From NCBI GenBank assembly GCA_020634855.1, contig JACKAU010000013.1:141224-205223 (forward strand): a stretch of DNA of 64,000 nt, in the 5' to 3' direction. Positions within the stretch are counted from its first letter, which is position 1; each line of letters begins with the position of its first letter. A model generated the notes under the pieces. That model was given only the letters and a program-made list of their open reading frames with translations, had not been told where the DNA came from and made no database searches. Positions 51,427-59,298 of this stretch are shown here, piece after piece. Position numbers and translations under genes: made by a program. Source of the stretch: Anaerolineales bacterium. GTDB lineage: Bacteria > Chloroflexota > Anaerolineae > 4572-78 > J111.

Positions 51427-51565
51427 AGACTGTTTTAAAAGCCTTCAAGGGTCCACAGATAGACACAGATTATCACTGATAGTATCAAAATTGAGATAAA
51501 AATCTGTGAATATCCGTGTAAATCTGTGGACAAGTCGATAAAACCCCACTTTTAGAACAGCCTCT
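51425..51565. repeat. 141-bp inverted-repeat element, copy B
   Basis: Ends AGAGACTGTTTTAAAAG (51425-51441) and CTTTTAGAACAGCCTCT (51549-51565). Almost the same sequence and exactly the same length as copy A (50734-50874), in the same orientation. The two copies bracket the small lipoprotein gene. The right end stops 20 bases before the ATG of the next gene. Confidence 0.85.
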
Positions 51566-51585
51566 TAACAATTGAGGAGGATTCA

Positions 51586-54500
51586 ATGAAGAAAATTATT
51601 ATCGCCCTGTGCGCGGCACTATTGTTGGTCCGTTTAACCCCACCGACGCTGCAAGCGCAGACAGCCGTGCAGTGTGAGGCGGAATACCAGGTACAAGCCG
51701 GCGATACGCTGGCCAGCATCGCCGAAGAAACCTTGAACGACCCGCTGGCCTTTCCGGTGCTAGTCGTGCTGGCCAACGCCGTACTCGATGACGCCTACAC
51801 CAATATCGACGACCCCAACGTCATCGAAGAAGGCTGGACCCTCTGCATTCCCAGCGAAGAGGATGTCCCCGAACTATTGGCCCAAGCCGATCCGGCCGTT
51901 CAGGCGGTAGCTCGCCAGGCCGGTATCGTTGTGCCGCCGCCGCTGGAAGAGACCTTATGGGTGCTGGTTGGCTATGGCAGCCCCGATGACCTGACCTTGG
52001 TTCAACCCGGTTCGGTGGTCACGGCCCAATTTAGCGCAGACGGAACCCTGACCGGTTCCGCCGGCTGCAATACCTATAACACCAGCTTTGAATTTGGCCG
52101 AAACGATAGCCTCACCATTCAGCCGGCAGCCACCACCCGCGTCTTCTGCGAGGGGCTGATGGACCAGGAGCAGTTCTACCTGGCTGCCCTCGAACAGGCC
52201 ACAGCTTACCAGATTACCCCGGAGGGTTTCCTGGAGATCGAATACAGCACCGGCCGGCTCTCGTCGCAGTCCCTCTTCTTTGTGGCCGGTCAAGCCGATC
52301 TCAAAAACACCCAGTGGGTGCTGCAACGTTTCGGCGATCCGGAAGCGCTGCAAGCGGTCGAACCGGCGACAACCATCACCGCAGTCTTCACCGGCCCGGC
52401 GGACTCGAATGAGGGCATGCTCGTTGGCTTTGGCGGCTGCAACCGCTACACCACCGGCTTTACGGTCGAGGCCGATCAAATCACGGTCGACCCCGTCGCC
52501 GCCACAATGATGGCCTGCGCCGTTGGCGGCGAGCAGGAAGCCGCCTACCTGGCGCTCCTGCAAGAAGCCGAATCGTTCCAAATTACCGGGAAGCAGCTTC
52601 AACTCACCGGACCAAACGGGGTGCTGATCTACTCCTCGATCAACCTGCCGTTGGAACAGGTACTCTGGACGCTGGAGTCCTTCGGCGATCCGGCGGGGCA
52701 GCAGCCCGTTTCCGCCGAGAGCGATATCACCGCCCTCTTTGTGCCCAGCAACGAAGTCACCGGTGACGAAGCGACCGATGACGAAGCCGTTGAAGACGAA
52801 GATACCGGCGACGAAACTGTCGATGACGAAGCCGCCGGCGAGGCAGAAAGCGCCGGCGCTGTCAGCGGCTCGACCGGCTGTAACCGTTACAACGCCGCCT
52901 ACACCAAAAACGGGCGACAGTTGAGCCTCGGCCCGGCCATCACCACCCTGATGGCCTGCGAAACCGGGCAGGAGGCCGAGCAAGCCTTTTTGGCCGCCCT
53001 GGATTCGGTCGAACGCTACCAGGTGTTGGGCGACCAACTCCGCCTCTTTTACGACGACGGCCAGCAAGTACTCACCTTCCGCGCCGACCGCACCCCGCTG
53101 CAAGACACCTTCTGGGAGCTGACCTCTTACGGCCCCATTGAAACGCCCCAATTCCCGGTGGCCGATGCGGCTGTAACCGCCATCTTTGATCGCCAACCGG
53201 CCACGCCGACCGGGATGGTAGCCGGCAGCACCGGCTGCAACAGCTACAGCGCCACGTTTGCCGCCAGTCTGACCCAACTTAAAGTCAATCCCCCCATCAA
53301 CACCCTGACCTTCTGCGGCGGGGCGGTGGGCGACGTCGAGCGAGCCTTTCTGCAAGGCATGGCCAGCGCCGAAAATTACATCATCATCGGCGATACGCTG
53401 CAAATCACGTACGACGACAGCCAGCAGGCTCTCAACTTTGTGGCCTCGCAGCCGCCGGTTGAAATTCCGGCTCCGACAGCCGTGATCGAAGGGCCGGCGG
53501 AAGCTCAGGTGGGCGATACGGTCACGTTCAGCGGCGTCGCCTCTCAATCAGAAGCCACTATTGTCCAGCTTAGTTGGGATTTCGGCGACGGAGTGACGGC
53601 TTTCGGCCCGGTGGTCAACCACATTTATGGCCGGGCGGGCAATTTCACGGTGCGGTTGACCGTGGTTGACGAGCGGGGCGTCAGTAGTTCTACGACCAGC
53701 CGAATCACGATCACCGCGCCGCCGGCCCAAGGTCCGACCGCGTTGATCGAAGGGCCAACCCAGGCCCTGGTCGGCCAGGACGTCACCTTCCGGGGCGGCA
53801 ACTCCTTTGCCGGCAGCAGTTCGATTGTCTCCTACGCCTGGAGTATTAACCAGGTGCAGCCCCTTTCGGGTAGCAATGATGTGCGGTTCACCACCAGCTT
53901 TGATGAGCCGGGGCGATACGAAGTGAGCCTGACCGTCACTGACCAAAACGGCTTGAGCGACAGCGCCAGCCTCAGCATCGACATCTTCCCCCGAGAAGAA
54001 CCGCAAAACCCGCCGACGGCCGTCATCGAAGGGCCAACTCAGGCCACCACCGGCCAGGAGGTCACCTTCCGGGGCGGCAACTCAGTTCCGGGCAGCACCC
54101 CGATTGTGGTCTATGCCTGGAGCGTTGACGGCGTACAGCCATTTTCGGGCGGCGTCGATGTCCGATTCTCCACCAGCTTCGACCAGCCGGGGCAGTACGA
54201 GGTTTCCTTGACCGTCACCGATCAGAACGGTTTGAGCGACACCAGCAGCATCGTGATCACGGTCGAAGAAGAACCGCCGGCTGAAGGCCCGACGGCCGTC
54301 ATCGAAGGGCCAACCCAGGCCACCACCGGTCAGGAGGTCACCTTCCAAGGCGGCAACTCCATCGCCGGCAGCAGCCCGATTGTGGTCTATGCCTGGGGTG
54401 TTGATGGAGTGCAGCCATTTTCGGGCGGCGCGGATGTGCGCTTCACCACCAGCTTCGATCAACCGGGTCAATACGAAGTTTCCCTGACCGTCACCGATCA

Positions 54501-55395
54501 GAACGGTTTAAGCAACACCAGCAGCATCGTGATCACGGTCGAAGAAGAACCGCCGGCTCAAGGCCCAACGGCCGTCATCGAAGGGCCAACCCAGGCCACC
54601 ACCGGCCAGGAGGTCACCTTCCAAGGCGGCAACTCCATCGCCGGCGACAGCCCGATTGTGGTTTATGCTTGGAGTGTTGGCGGAGCGCAGACTTTCTCCG
54701 GCGGCGCGGATGTGCGCTTCACCACCAGCTTCGATCAGCCGGGTACGTATAACGTGTCCTTGACCGTCACCGACCAAAACGGCTTGAGCGACGCCAACAG
54801 CCTGCAAGTAGAGGTCACTCAACCGGACGTACCCCAAACCCCGCCCTCAATCGGCATTGAAGGGCCGAGTGAGGCCGCTGTCGGCGAGAATGTAACCTTC
54901 CAGGCCAGAGCCGAGCCGGGCAGCAGCCCGATCACCGGTTACACCTGGGACTTTGGCAATGGACAAACAGCCAGCGGCGAGTCGGCCTCGACCGCGTACG
55001 ACGCGCCCGGTACATACCAGGTTAGCGTGACGGTCACCGATGAGAATGGCCTGAGCAGCAGCGCCTCGCAGTCCATCTCGATCCGAGCTTCGTTGGACGG
55101 GACCAGTTGGGTCTTGCCGGGCAGCCTGCCTGATACCCGGCTCACGGTTGAATTTGGTAACGGAACCATCAGCGGGTCGAGCGGCTGTAATACCTTCAAC
55201 GGTTCTTATTCCACGTCCGGCAATAGTATCAGTGTGGGGCAGTTAATCACCACTCAAATGGCGTGTGAAGAAGACGTGATGCAGCAGGAGCAAGACTATC
55301 TGGCCGCGCTCTCGTCGGCTCAATCCTATACCATTTCGGGCAGCACCCTAACCCTCAACCATCCCGGTGGGGCGCTGACGTTTCAGCAGCAATAG
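51586..55395 (+). CDS. giant secreted LysM-META-PKD protein
   Basis: 1269 aa, ATG after GAGGAGGATTCA. Signal peptide 1-24 (IALCAALLLVRLTPPTLQAQ). LysM about 31-90. Four META domains follow in a row (about 122-225, 235-345, 350-500 and 508-625), each with a GCNxY motif (GSAGCNTYN, GFGGCNRYT, GSTGCNRYN, GSTGCNSYS) and a later Cys. The third has an acidic insertion (EVTGDEATDDEAVEDEDTGD and on) of about 40 residues. Six PKD-type domains come next (about 627-1165), three of them near-identical with VIEGPTQATTGQEVTFQGGN. A last META domain (about 1168-1269, GSSGCNTFNGSY) closes the protein. It is probably anchored to the cell wall by LysM. Function unknown; recent internal duplication is evident. 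Confidence 0.85.
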   Translation: MKKIIIALCAALLLVRLTPPTLQAQTAVQCEAEYQVQAGDTLASIAEETLNDPLAFPVLVVLANAVLDDAYTNIDDPNVIEEGWTLCIPSEEDVPELLAQADPAVQAVARQAGIVVPPPLEETLWVLVGYGSPDDLTLVQPGSVVTAQFSADGTLTGSAGCNTYNTSFEFGRNDSLTIQPAATTRVFCEGLMDQEQFYLAALEQATAYQITPEGFLEIEYSTGRLSSQSLFFVAGQADLKNTQWVLQRFGDPEALQAVEPATTITAVFTGPADSNEGMLVGFGGCNRYTTGFTVEADQITVDPVAATMMACAVGGEQEAAYLALLQEAESFQITGKQLQLTGPNGVLIYSSINLPLEQVLWTLESFGDPAGQQPVSAESDITALFVPSNEVTGDEATDDEAVEDEDTGDETVDDEAAGEAESAGAVSGSTGCNRYNAAYTKNGRQLSLGPAITTLMACETGQEAEQAFLAALDSVERYQVLGDQLRLFYDDGQQVLTFRADRTPLQDTFWELTSYGPIETPQFPVADAAVTAIFDRQPATPTGMVAGSTGCNSYSATFAASLTQLKVNPPINTLTFCGGAVGDVERAFLQGMASAENYIIIGDTLQITYDDSQQALNFVASQPPVEIPAPTAVIEGPAEAQVGDTVTFSGVASQSEATIVQLSWDFGDGVTAFGPVVNHIYGRAGNFTVRLTVVDERGVSSSTTSRITITAPPAQGPTALIEGPTQALVGQDVTFRGGNSFAGSSSIVSYAWSINQVQPLSGSNDVRFTTSFDEPGRYEVSLTVTDQNGLSDSASLSIDIFPREEPQNPPTAVIEGPTQATTGQEVTFRGGNSVPGSTPIVVYAWSVDGVQPFSGGVDVRFSTSFDQPGQYEVSLTVTDQNGLSDTSSIVITVEEEPPAEGPTAVIEGPTQATTGQEVTFQGGNSIAGSSPIVVYAWGVDGVQPFSGGADVRFTTSFDQPGQYEVSLTVTDQNGLSNTSSIVITVEEEPPAQGPTAVIEGPTQATTGQEVTFQGGNSIAGDSPIVVYAWSVGGAQTFSGGADVRFTTSFDQPGTYNVSLTVTDQNGLSDANSLQVEVTQPDVPQTPPSIGIEGPSEAAVGENVTFQARAEPGSSPITGYTWDFGNGQTASGESASTAYDAPGTYQVSVTVTDENGLSSSASQSISIRASLDGTSWVLPGSLPDTRLTVEFGNGTISGSSGCNTFNGSYSTSGNSISVGQLITTQMACEEDVMQQEQDYLAALSSAQSYTISGSTLTLNHPGGALTFQQQ

Positions 55396-55418
55396 GACTA
55401 ACCAAGAATGAAAATAGC

Positions 55419-55476
55419 GGAGCGACAAAGCTGGCTTTGTCATTTACAATAAGATTAAAGTAAACTTTGTCGCTCC
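55419..55476. repeat. 58-bp dispersed palindromic repeat, copy 2
   Basis: Ends GGAGCGACAAAG (55419-55430) and CTTTGTCGCTCC (55465-55476) are perfect inverted repeats. In reverse orientation it aligns over all 58 bases with the copy at 28562-28619. It lies in the 123-bp gap before the solute-binding protein gene. Confidence 0.8.
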
Positions 55477-55518
55477 AGACCTTTAATTTCAGAGTCACCA
55501 TAGGAGACCCAACCGAGA

Positions 55519-56823
55519 ATGAGCATCTGCCGGAGCCTCCCCTTCGCATCGACGCTTATCTATTTTCACAAGGTCATCTATCGTCATAAGACGATACTGC
55601 TCATGGTATTCTTATTGGGGGTGAGCGGCTGCCGCTCGACCCCGAACAACACCGGAGCTTTGAGCGGCCATGTCATCCTATGGCACAGTTGGTCCCCTGA
55701 TGAGGCGCTGGTGTTGGAACAAGCCCTGGCCGAATTTCGCGAGTCTAACCCGCAGGTGACTCTGGTGACGCTGGCGCTGCCCGCCGATGACCTGTTGGCG
55801 CGATTCGAGCAGTCGGCCAATGACGGGGCCGGCCCGGATTTACTGTTAGGCTCTACCGATTGGATCGGCAGCCTGGCCGGTTCCGGGCTGATCCGCCCCC
55901 TGAATGAGGCCGAGATCGACGCCCTCCCCCTCGATAGTAGAGCCACCCGCCTGGTGGAATTTCAGAACAACGTTTACGGCATCCCGCTGTCGCTTAACCC
56001 CAAGGCGCTGTACTTCAACCAGAGTCTGGTCGACCGGCCGGCCACAACCCTGGACGAACTACTGGAGTACGCCGCCGACGGCCAGGGCGTGGCGTTTGTC
56101 CCCCGTTTTGAGGCGGCCTATTGGGGTATCCAAGCCTTGGGTCAAGGCCTATTTGACCCCGACGGAACGCTCAACCTGGCCGACAGTGGTTTTATCGATT
56201 GGTTAGCCTGGTTGAAGGCGGCCCAAAACGAGCCGGGCGTGATCCTGAATGTTGATGATCAGGCCCTACGCCAGCTTTTTATTGAAGGGAGAATTGCCTA
56301 CTACATCGCCCCACCGGAACAGCAGGCTGCCCTTCAGCAGGCCATGGGCGAAGATACATTTGGGGTGACGCGCTTGCCGAGAGGTCCCGCTGGTCCGGCC
56401 GGTCCTCTGTTACCCGCTGAAACCGCGCTGTTTTATACCTTCTCATCCGATCAACAAGTCCGGACGGCGCTGGCCCTGGCCCGATTTCTGGCCAATCAGC
56501 AGCAAAGTATTCGTTTTATGCGCGAACTGAACCGGGTGCCGGCCAACCGGCAGGTGAATGTCGATCCCCGCATTTATCCCACCGTCTCCGGTTTTGCCCG
56601 ACAGGCCAATACGGCGGTCATTCTGCCCAATGAGTTGGATCGCGACCGCTTTTATGCGGCCGGAGACCGGGCCTATGCCAGCGCCCTGGCCGGACTGCTA
56701 ACGCCCGAGGAGGCCGTTTGCCGGTTTGGCCAGGAGGTGGTCGAGGCGGGGCTGTATTCAGAAGATGAAATTATTCTTCCGGCCGGATGTAGTCTGCTGA
56801 CCGACGAACCGGCCTCAAATTAG
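55519..56823 (+). CDS. ABC-type solute-binding lipoprotein (sugar-binding family)
   Basis: 434 aa. An N-terminal signal ends in the lipobox LGVSGC (Cys near 38). The mature protein has the cluster B binding-protein pattern: HVILWHSWSPDEALVLEQAL, FEQSANDGAGPDLLLGSTDW, NNVYGIPLSLNPKALYFNQS, AYYIAPPEQQAALQQAM and ALALARFLANQQQSIRFMRE. Such proteins bind sugars or oligosaccharides outside the cell membrane and deliver them to an ABC permease. No permease or ATPase gene is next to it, so it is an orphan that must pair with a transporter elsewhere. The next gene (MscS) follows after 13 bases and may be cotranscribed. Confidence 0.82.
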   Translation: MSICRSLPFASTLIYFHKVIYRHKTILLMVFLLGVSGCRSTPNNTGALSGHVILWHSWSPDEALVLEQALAEFRESNPQVTLVTLALPADDLLARFEQSANDGAGPDLLLGSTDWIGSLAGSGLIRPLNEAEIDALPLDSRATRLVEFQNNVYGIPLSLNPKALYFNQSLVDRPATTLDELLEYAADGQGVAFVPRFEAAYWGIQALGQGLFDPDGTLNLADSGFIDWLAWLKAAQNEPGVILNVDDQALRQLFIEGRIAYYIAPPEQQAALQQAMGEDTFGVTRLPRGPAGPAGPLLPAETALFYTFSSDQQVRTALALARFLANQQQSIRFMRELNRVPANRQVNVDPRIYPTVSGFARQANTAVILPNELDRDRFYAAGDRAYASALAGLLTPEEAVCRFGQEVVEAGLYSEDEIILPAGCSLLTDEPASN

Positions 56824-56836
56824 GGCTGAGGTGAAT

Positions 56837-58192
56837 ATGGACGAAAATATCATTGTCCCCGGCGAATCTCTGGCCGATATTATCACCAACCAACTGAATA
56901 TGATGCTGGCTTTCCTGGACCGGCCGGTGGTACAGCAGCAAATTCTGGCTATTGCCGGGATTATTTTGATAGCGCTGCTGTTACCGGAAGTTGTGCGCCG
57001 GTGGTGGCAGCAGCGGCAGCCGGATGATTTGCCCGAAATGGATCCGCCGCCCCGGCGGCCGTGGGCCGCGCGACTCCACGGGCTGTATGCCCCCTTAACC
57101 GGCCTAGTTCTGGCGAACGTGGTCATCTGGTTATTTGAAAGGCAGGGCCACCCTAACGGTCTGGTCGAAAGTTCTCGAACGTTTTTTTGGCTGTGGCTGG
57201 GCTATCGGGCCTTGCTGATGGTGCTTTATGCCCGGCTGGGCGAATCGGTCAAACCGTACCACCGGTTTGTGTTTGTTCCGATTTTTGTCCTGGTGCTGCT
57301 GTGGTTGTTTCTGGGAAGGCAGGTTGGGACAGCGCTTGTCGCCAATGTGCCGATCCTGACTCTCGGCAGCTTCATCCTAACCTTGGGCAACCTCATCAAT
57401 GCGACCGTGCTGCTGTACATCTTCCTGATTGGCGCGTGGGTCGTCGAGCGGGTCTTAAATCGCGCCCTCCAGAGCCGGTTCGATGCCGAGCCGGGGAAGA
57501 TTCGCTCCCTGGCCACTTTGGTGCGCTATACTATTTCGGCAGTAGGGATTGTCATCGCGCTGGCTGCTCTGGGGTTGGACGCCACCTCGCTGGGTTTGGT
57601 CGCCGGGGGTTTGTCGGTCGGTATCGGCATCGGCTTGCAGGATATTGTGGGCAACTTTGTCAGCGGCCTGACTTTGCTGTTCGAGCAGTCGCTGCGACCG
57701 GGCGATGTGATCGAACTTAACGGCCGCATCAGCGAGGTCGAGCGGGTCAGCTTACGGACCACCACGGTCACCACCCTCGACAACATCAAAATGATTATCC
57801 CCAACTCCACCTTTACCACCGAACCGGTCACAACCCTGACCAAGGACAACAACAATCTTATTCGGGTTTTGTTACCCTTGCGCGTCGCCTATGACAGCGA
57901 TCCGGCCCAGGTGAAGCAGATCGTCGAGCAGACCGCGAGCCGGCATCCGCAGGTTTTGAGAAACCCGGCGCCGCTATTATTATCGAGAGGCTTGGGCGTC
58001 GACTCCAGCCTTGATTTTGACCTTTCCGTCTGGACCAACCGGCCCAAGTTAAGGGGCTTGCTGAAAAGTGAGCTTTATTATCTCCTGTTTAAGGCGCTGG
58101 CCGAGCAGGGCATTAAGATTCACGTCCCCAAACGTGAGCTTAGTATCATTCAGAGCCAGGCGAACCCGCCAACCGAAACCCAGACCGGATAG
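56837..58192 (+). CDS. MscS-family mechanosensitive channel
   Basis: 451 aa from ATG 56837 with TGAGG five bases before (GTG at 56831 is the alternative). Four to five membrane helices lie in the first 230 residues. The pore helix and beta domain are typical: LGLVAGGLSVGIGIGLQDIV, NFVSGLTLLFEQSLRPGDVI, then ISEVERVSLRTTTVTTLDNI and IIPNSTF. The C-terminal alpha/beta domain ends with GIKIHVPKRELSII. It opens under membrane tension to release solutes on osmotic downshift. It is longer than E. coli MscS (286 aa) by extra N-terminal helices. Confidence 0.9.
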   Translation: MDENIIVPGESLADIITNQLNMMLAFLDRPVVQQQILAIAGIILIALLLPEVVRRWWQQRQPDDLPEMDPPPRRPWAARLHGLYAPLTGLVLANVVIWLFERQGHPNGLVESSRTFFWLWLGYRALLMVLYARLGESVKPYHRFVFVPIFVLVLLWLFLGRQVGTALVANVPILTLGSFILTLGNLINATVLLYIFLIGAWVVERVLNRALQSRFDAEPGKIRSLATLVRYTISAVGIVIALAALGLDATSLGLVAGGLSVGIGIGLQDIVGNFVSGLTLLFEQSLRPGDVIELNGRISEVERVSLRTTTVTTLDNIKMIIPNSTFTTEPVTTLTKDNNNLIRVLLPLRVAYDSDPAQVKQIVEQTASRHPQVLRNPAPLLLSRGLGVDSSLDFDLSVWTNRPKLRGLLKSELYYLLFKALAEQGIKIHVPKRELSIIQSQANPPTETQTG

Positions 58193-58253
58193 GTTTGCCT
58201 CAGAATATTGCGCCACTAATAGCTTGAAATCCTTCATAATAAGGAGTCTGTCC

Positions 58254-59144
58254 GTGTCCCTCTTACCTCGATGGTTGGTCGATTATGCCCTGATCCTCGG
58301 TGCCGGCGTACTTTATGCGATAGCGTTGAAATATTTTGTGCTGCCATCCAAAGTTATTCTGACCGGCACGGAAGGTATCGCCGCCGCCTTATCCTATTAC
58401 TTCGATAATTACGGATTGTTTATCTTACTGTACCTCGTATTCCAATCGGTCTTATTAGTTTTCGCCTTTGCCCGAATCAGTCGGACCTTTGCGCTCCGCT
58501 CTTTGATTGTCGTTGCCACTGTCGTTTTGGCTTTGGCTTTCTTGCCGGAACTACAGTTTGCCCGGCCGGAGCCTCAGAATGAGCGAATTATTCTGGTTAT
58601 TTTTGGTGGGCTTCTGGCCGGGGTGGCTAAAGCGATTGCCTTCCAGAATCGGGGCTCCACCGGCGACGAAGATATCCTGGGCGCATATTTTGCCATGAAA
58701 TATCTCAAACCGGTCGGCTCAATTGCCGTATTTTCGGCCGTCATCTCGACGATCTTCGGCCTGGTCATGGATTTTCTGAAGACCGGCGATTTTGAGTCGG
58801 TGATTAATACCCTCATGTACACCTGTATTTATATCTTTGTCTCAACCGAGACCCTTAACAATCTCTACCATCGGTTTAAAATCACCATGGTCGCGATTAT
58901 CACCCGTGAATACGAAGCCATCGGACAGGCTATCACCACCACCTTCGATCACCGGACCTACACCGTCCAGCCCGCAGTCGGCGGGCACAGCGGCGAGACG
59001 TTTTTGATGGTCAGAACTATTATTACCCAAGAAGAGCTGCCTCAACTACTCGATGCCGTTGAACTCGCCGACCCTGACTGCTTTTACTATCATCACAACA
59101 TCGAAGGCATTTCCCGGCGCTACTACATTGTCCCGATTGGTTAA
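58254..59144 (+). CDS. YitT-family membrane protein
   Basis: 296 aa from GTG 58254 with AAGGAG seven bases before; the frame is open further upstream, but there it overlaps the MscS gene. Five or six membrane helices (e.g. YALILGAGVLYAIALKYFVL, FILLYLVFQSVLLVFAFARI) contain the family pattern GTEGIAAALSYYF and GGLLAGVAKAIAFQNRGSTG with a GGTDI-like loop (STGDEDILGAYF). The C-terminal DUF2179 domain is cytoplasmic (HRTYTVQPAVGGHSGETFLM). Members are widespread in bacteria; their transport substrate is not settled. The gene follows MscS after 61 bases. Confidence 0.85.
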   Translation: MSLLPRWLVDYALILGAGVLYAIALKYFVLPSKVILTGTEGIAAALSYYFDNYGLFILLYLVFQSVLLVFAFARISRTFALRSLIVVATVVLALAFLPELQFARPEPQNERIILVIFGGLLAGVAKAIAFQNRGSTGDEDILGAYFAMKYLKPVGSIAVFSAVISTIFGLVMDFLKTGDFESVINTLMYTCIYIFVSTETLNNLYHRFKITMVAIITREYEAIGQAITTTFDHRTYTVQPAVGGHSGETFLMVRTIITQEELPQLLDAVELADPDCFYYHHNIEGISRRYYIVPIG

Positions 59145-59194
59145 TGCGCAGCAGGTGACGACAGTCACTTATCACCTTAAATCCCATAAACGCT

Positions 59195-59200
59195 TATAAT
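59195..59200 (+). promoter_or_regulatory. possible -10 box of the LuxR/MalT-like regulator gene
   Basis: TATAAT 99 bases before the ATG at 59299. No good -35 hexamer is found at 16-18 bases upstream, so an activator may be needed. Ribosome site GAGGAG is close to the ATG. Confidence 0.45.
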
Positions 59201-59298
59201 GTCTTTGTCTTAACGCCATAATTTTGTCCTCCCTGTTATTCCCCTTTATAATAATTTCGTCTAAATACGCCTCGCCAAAAAAGCGCTATCGAGGAGAT

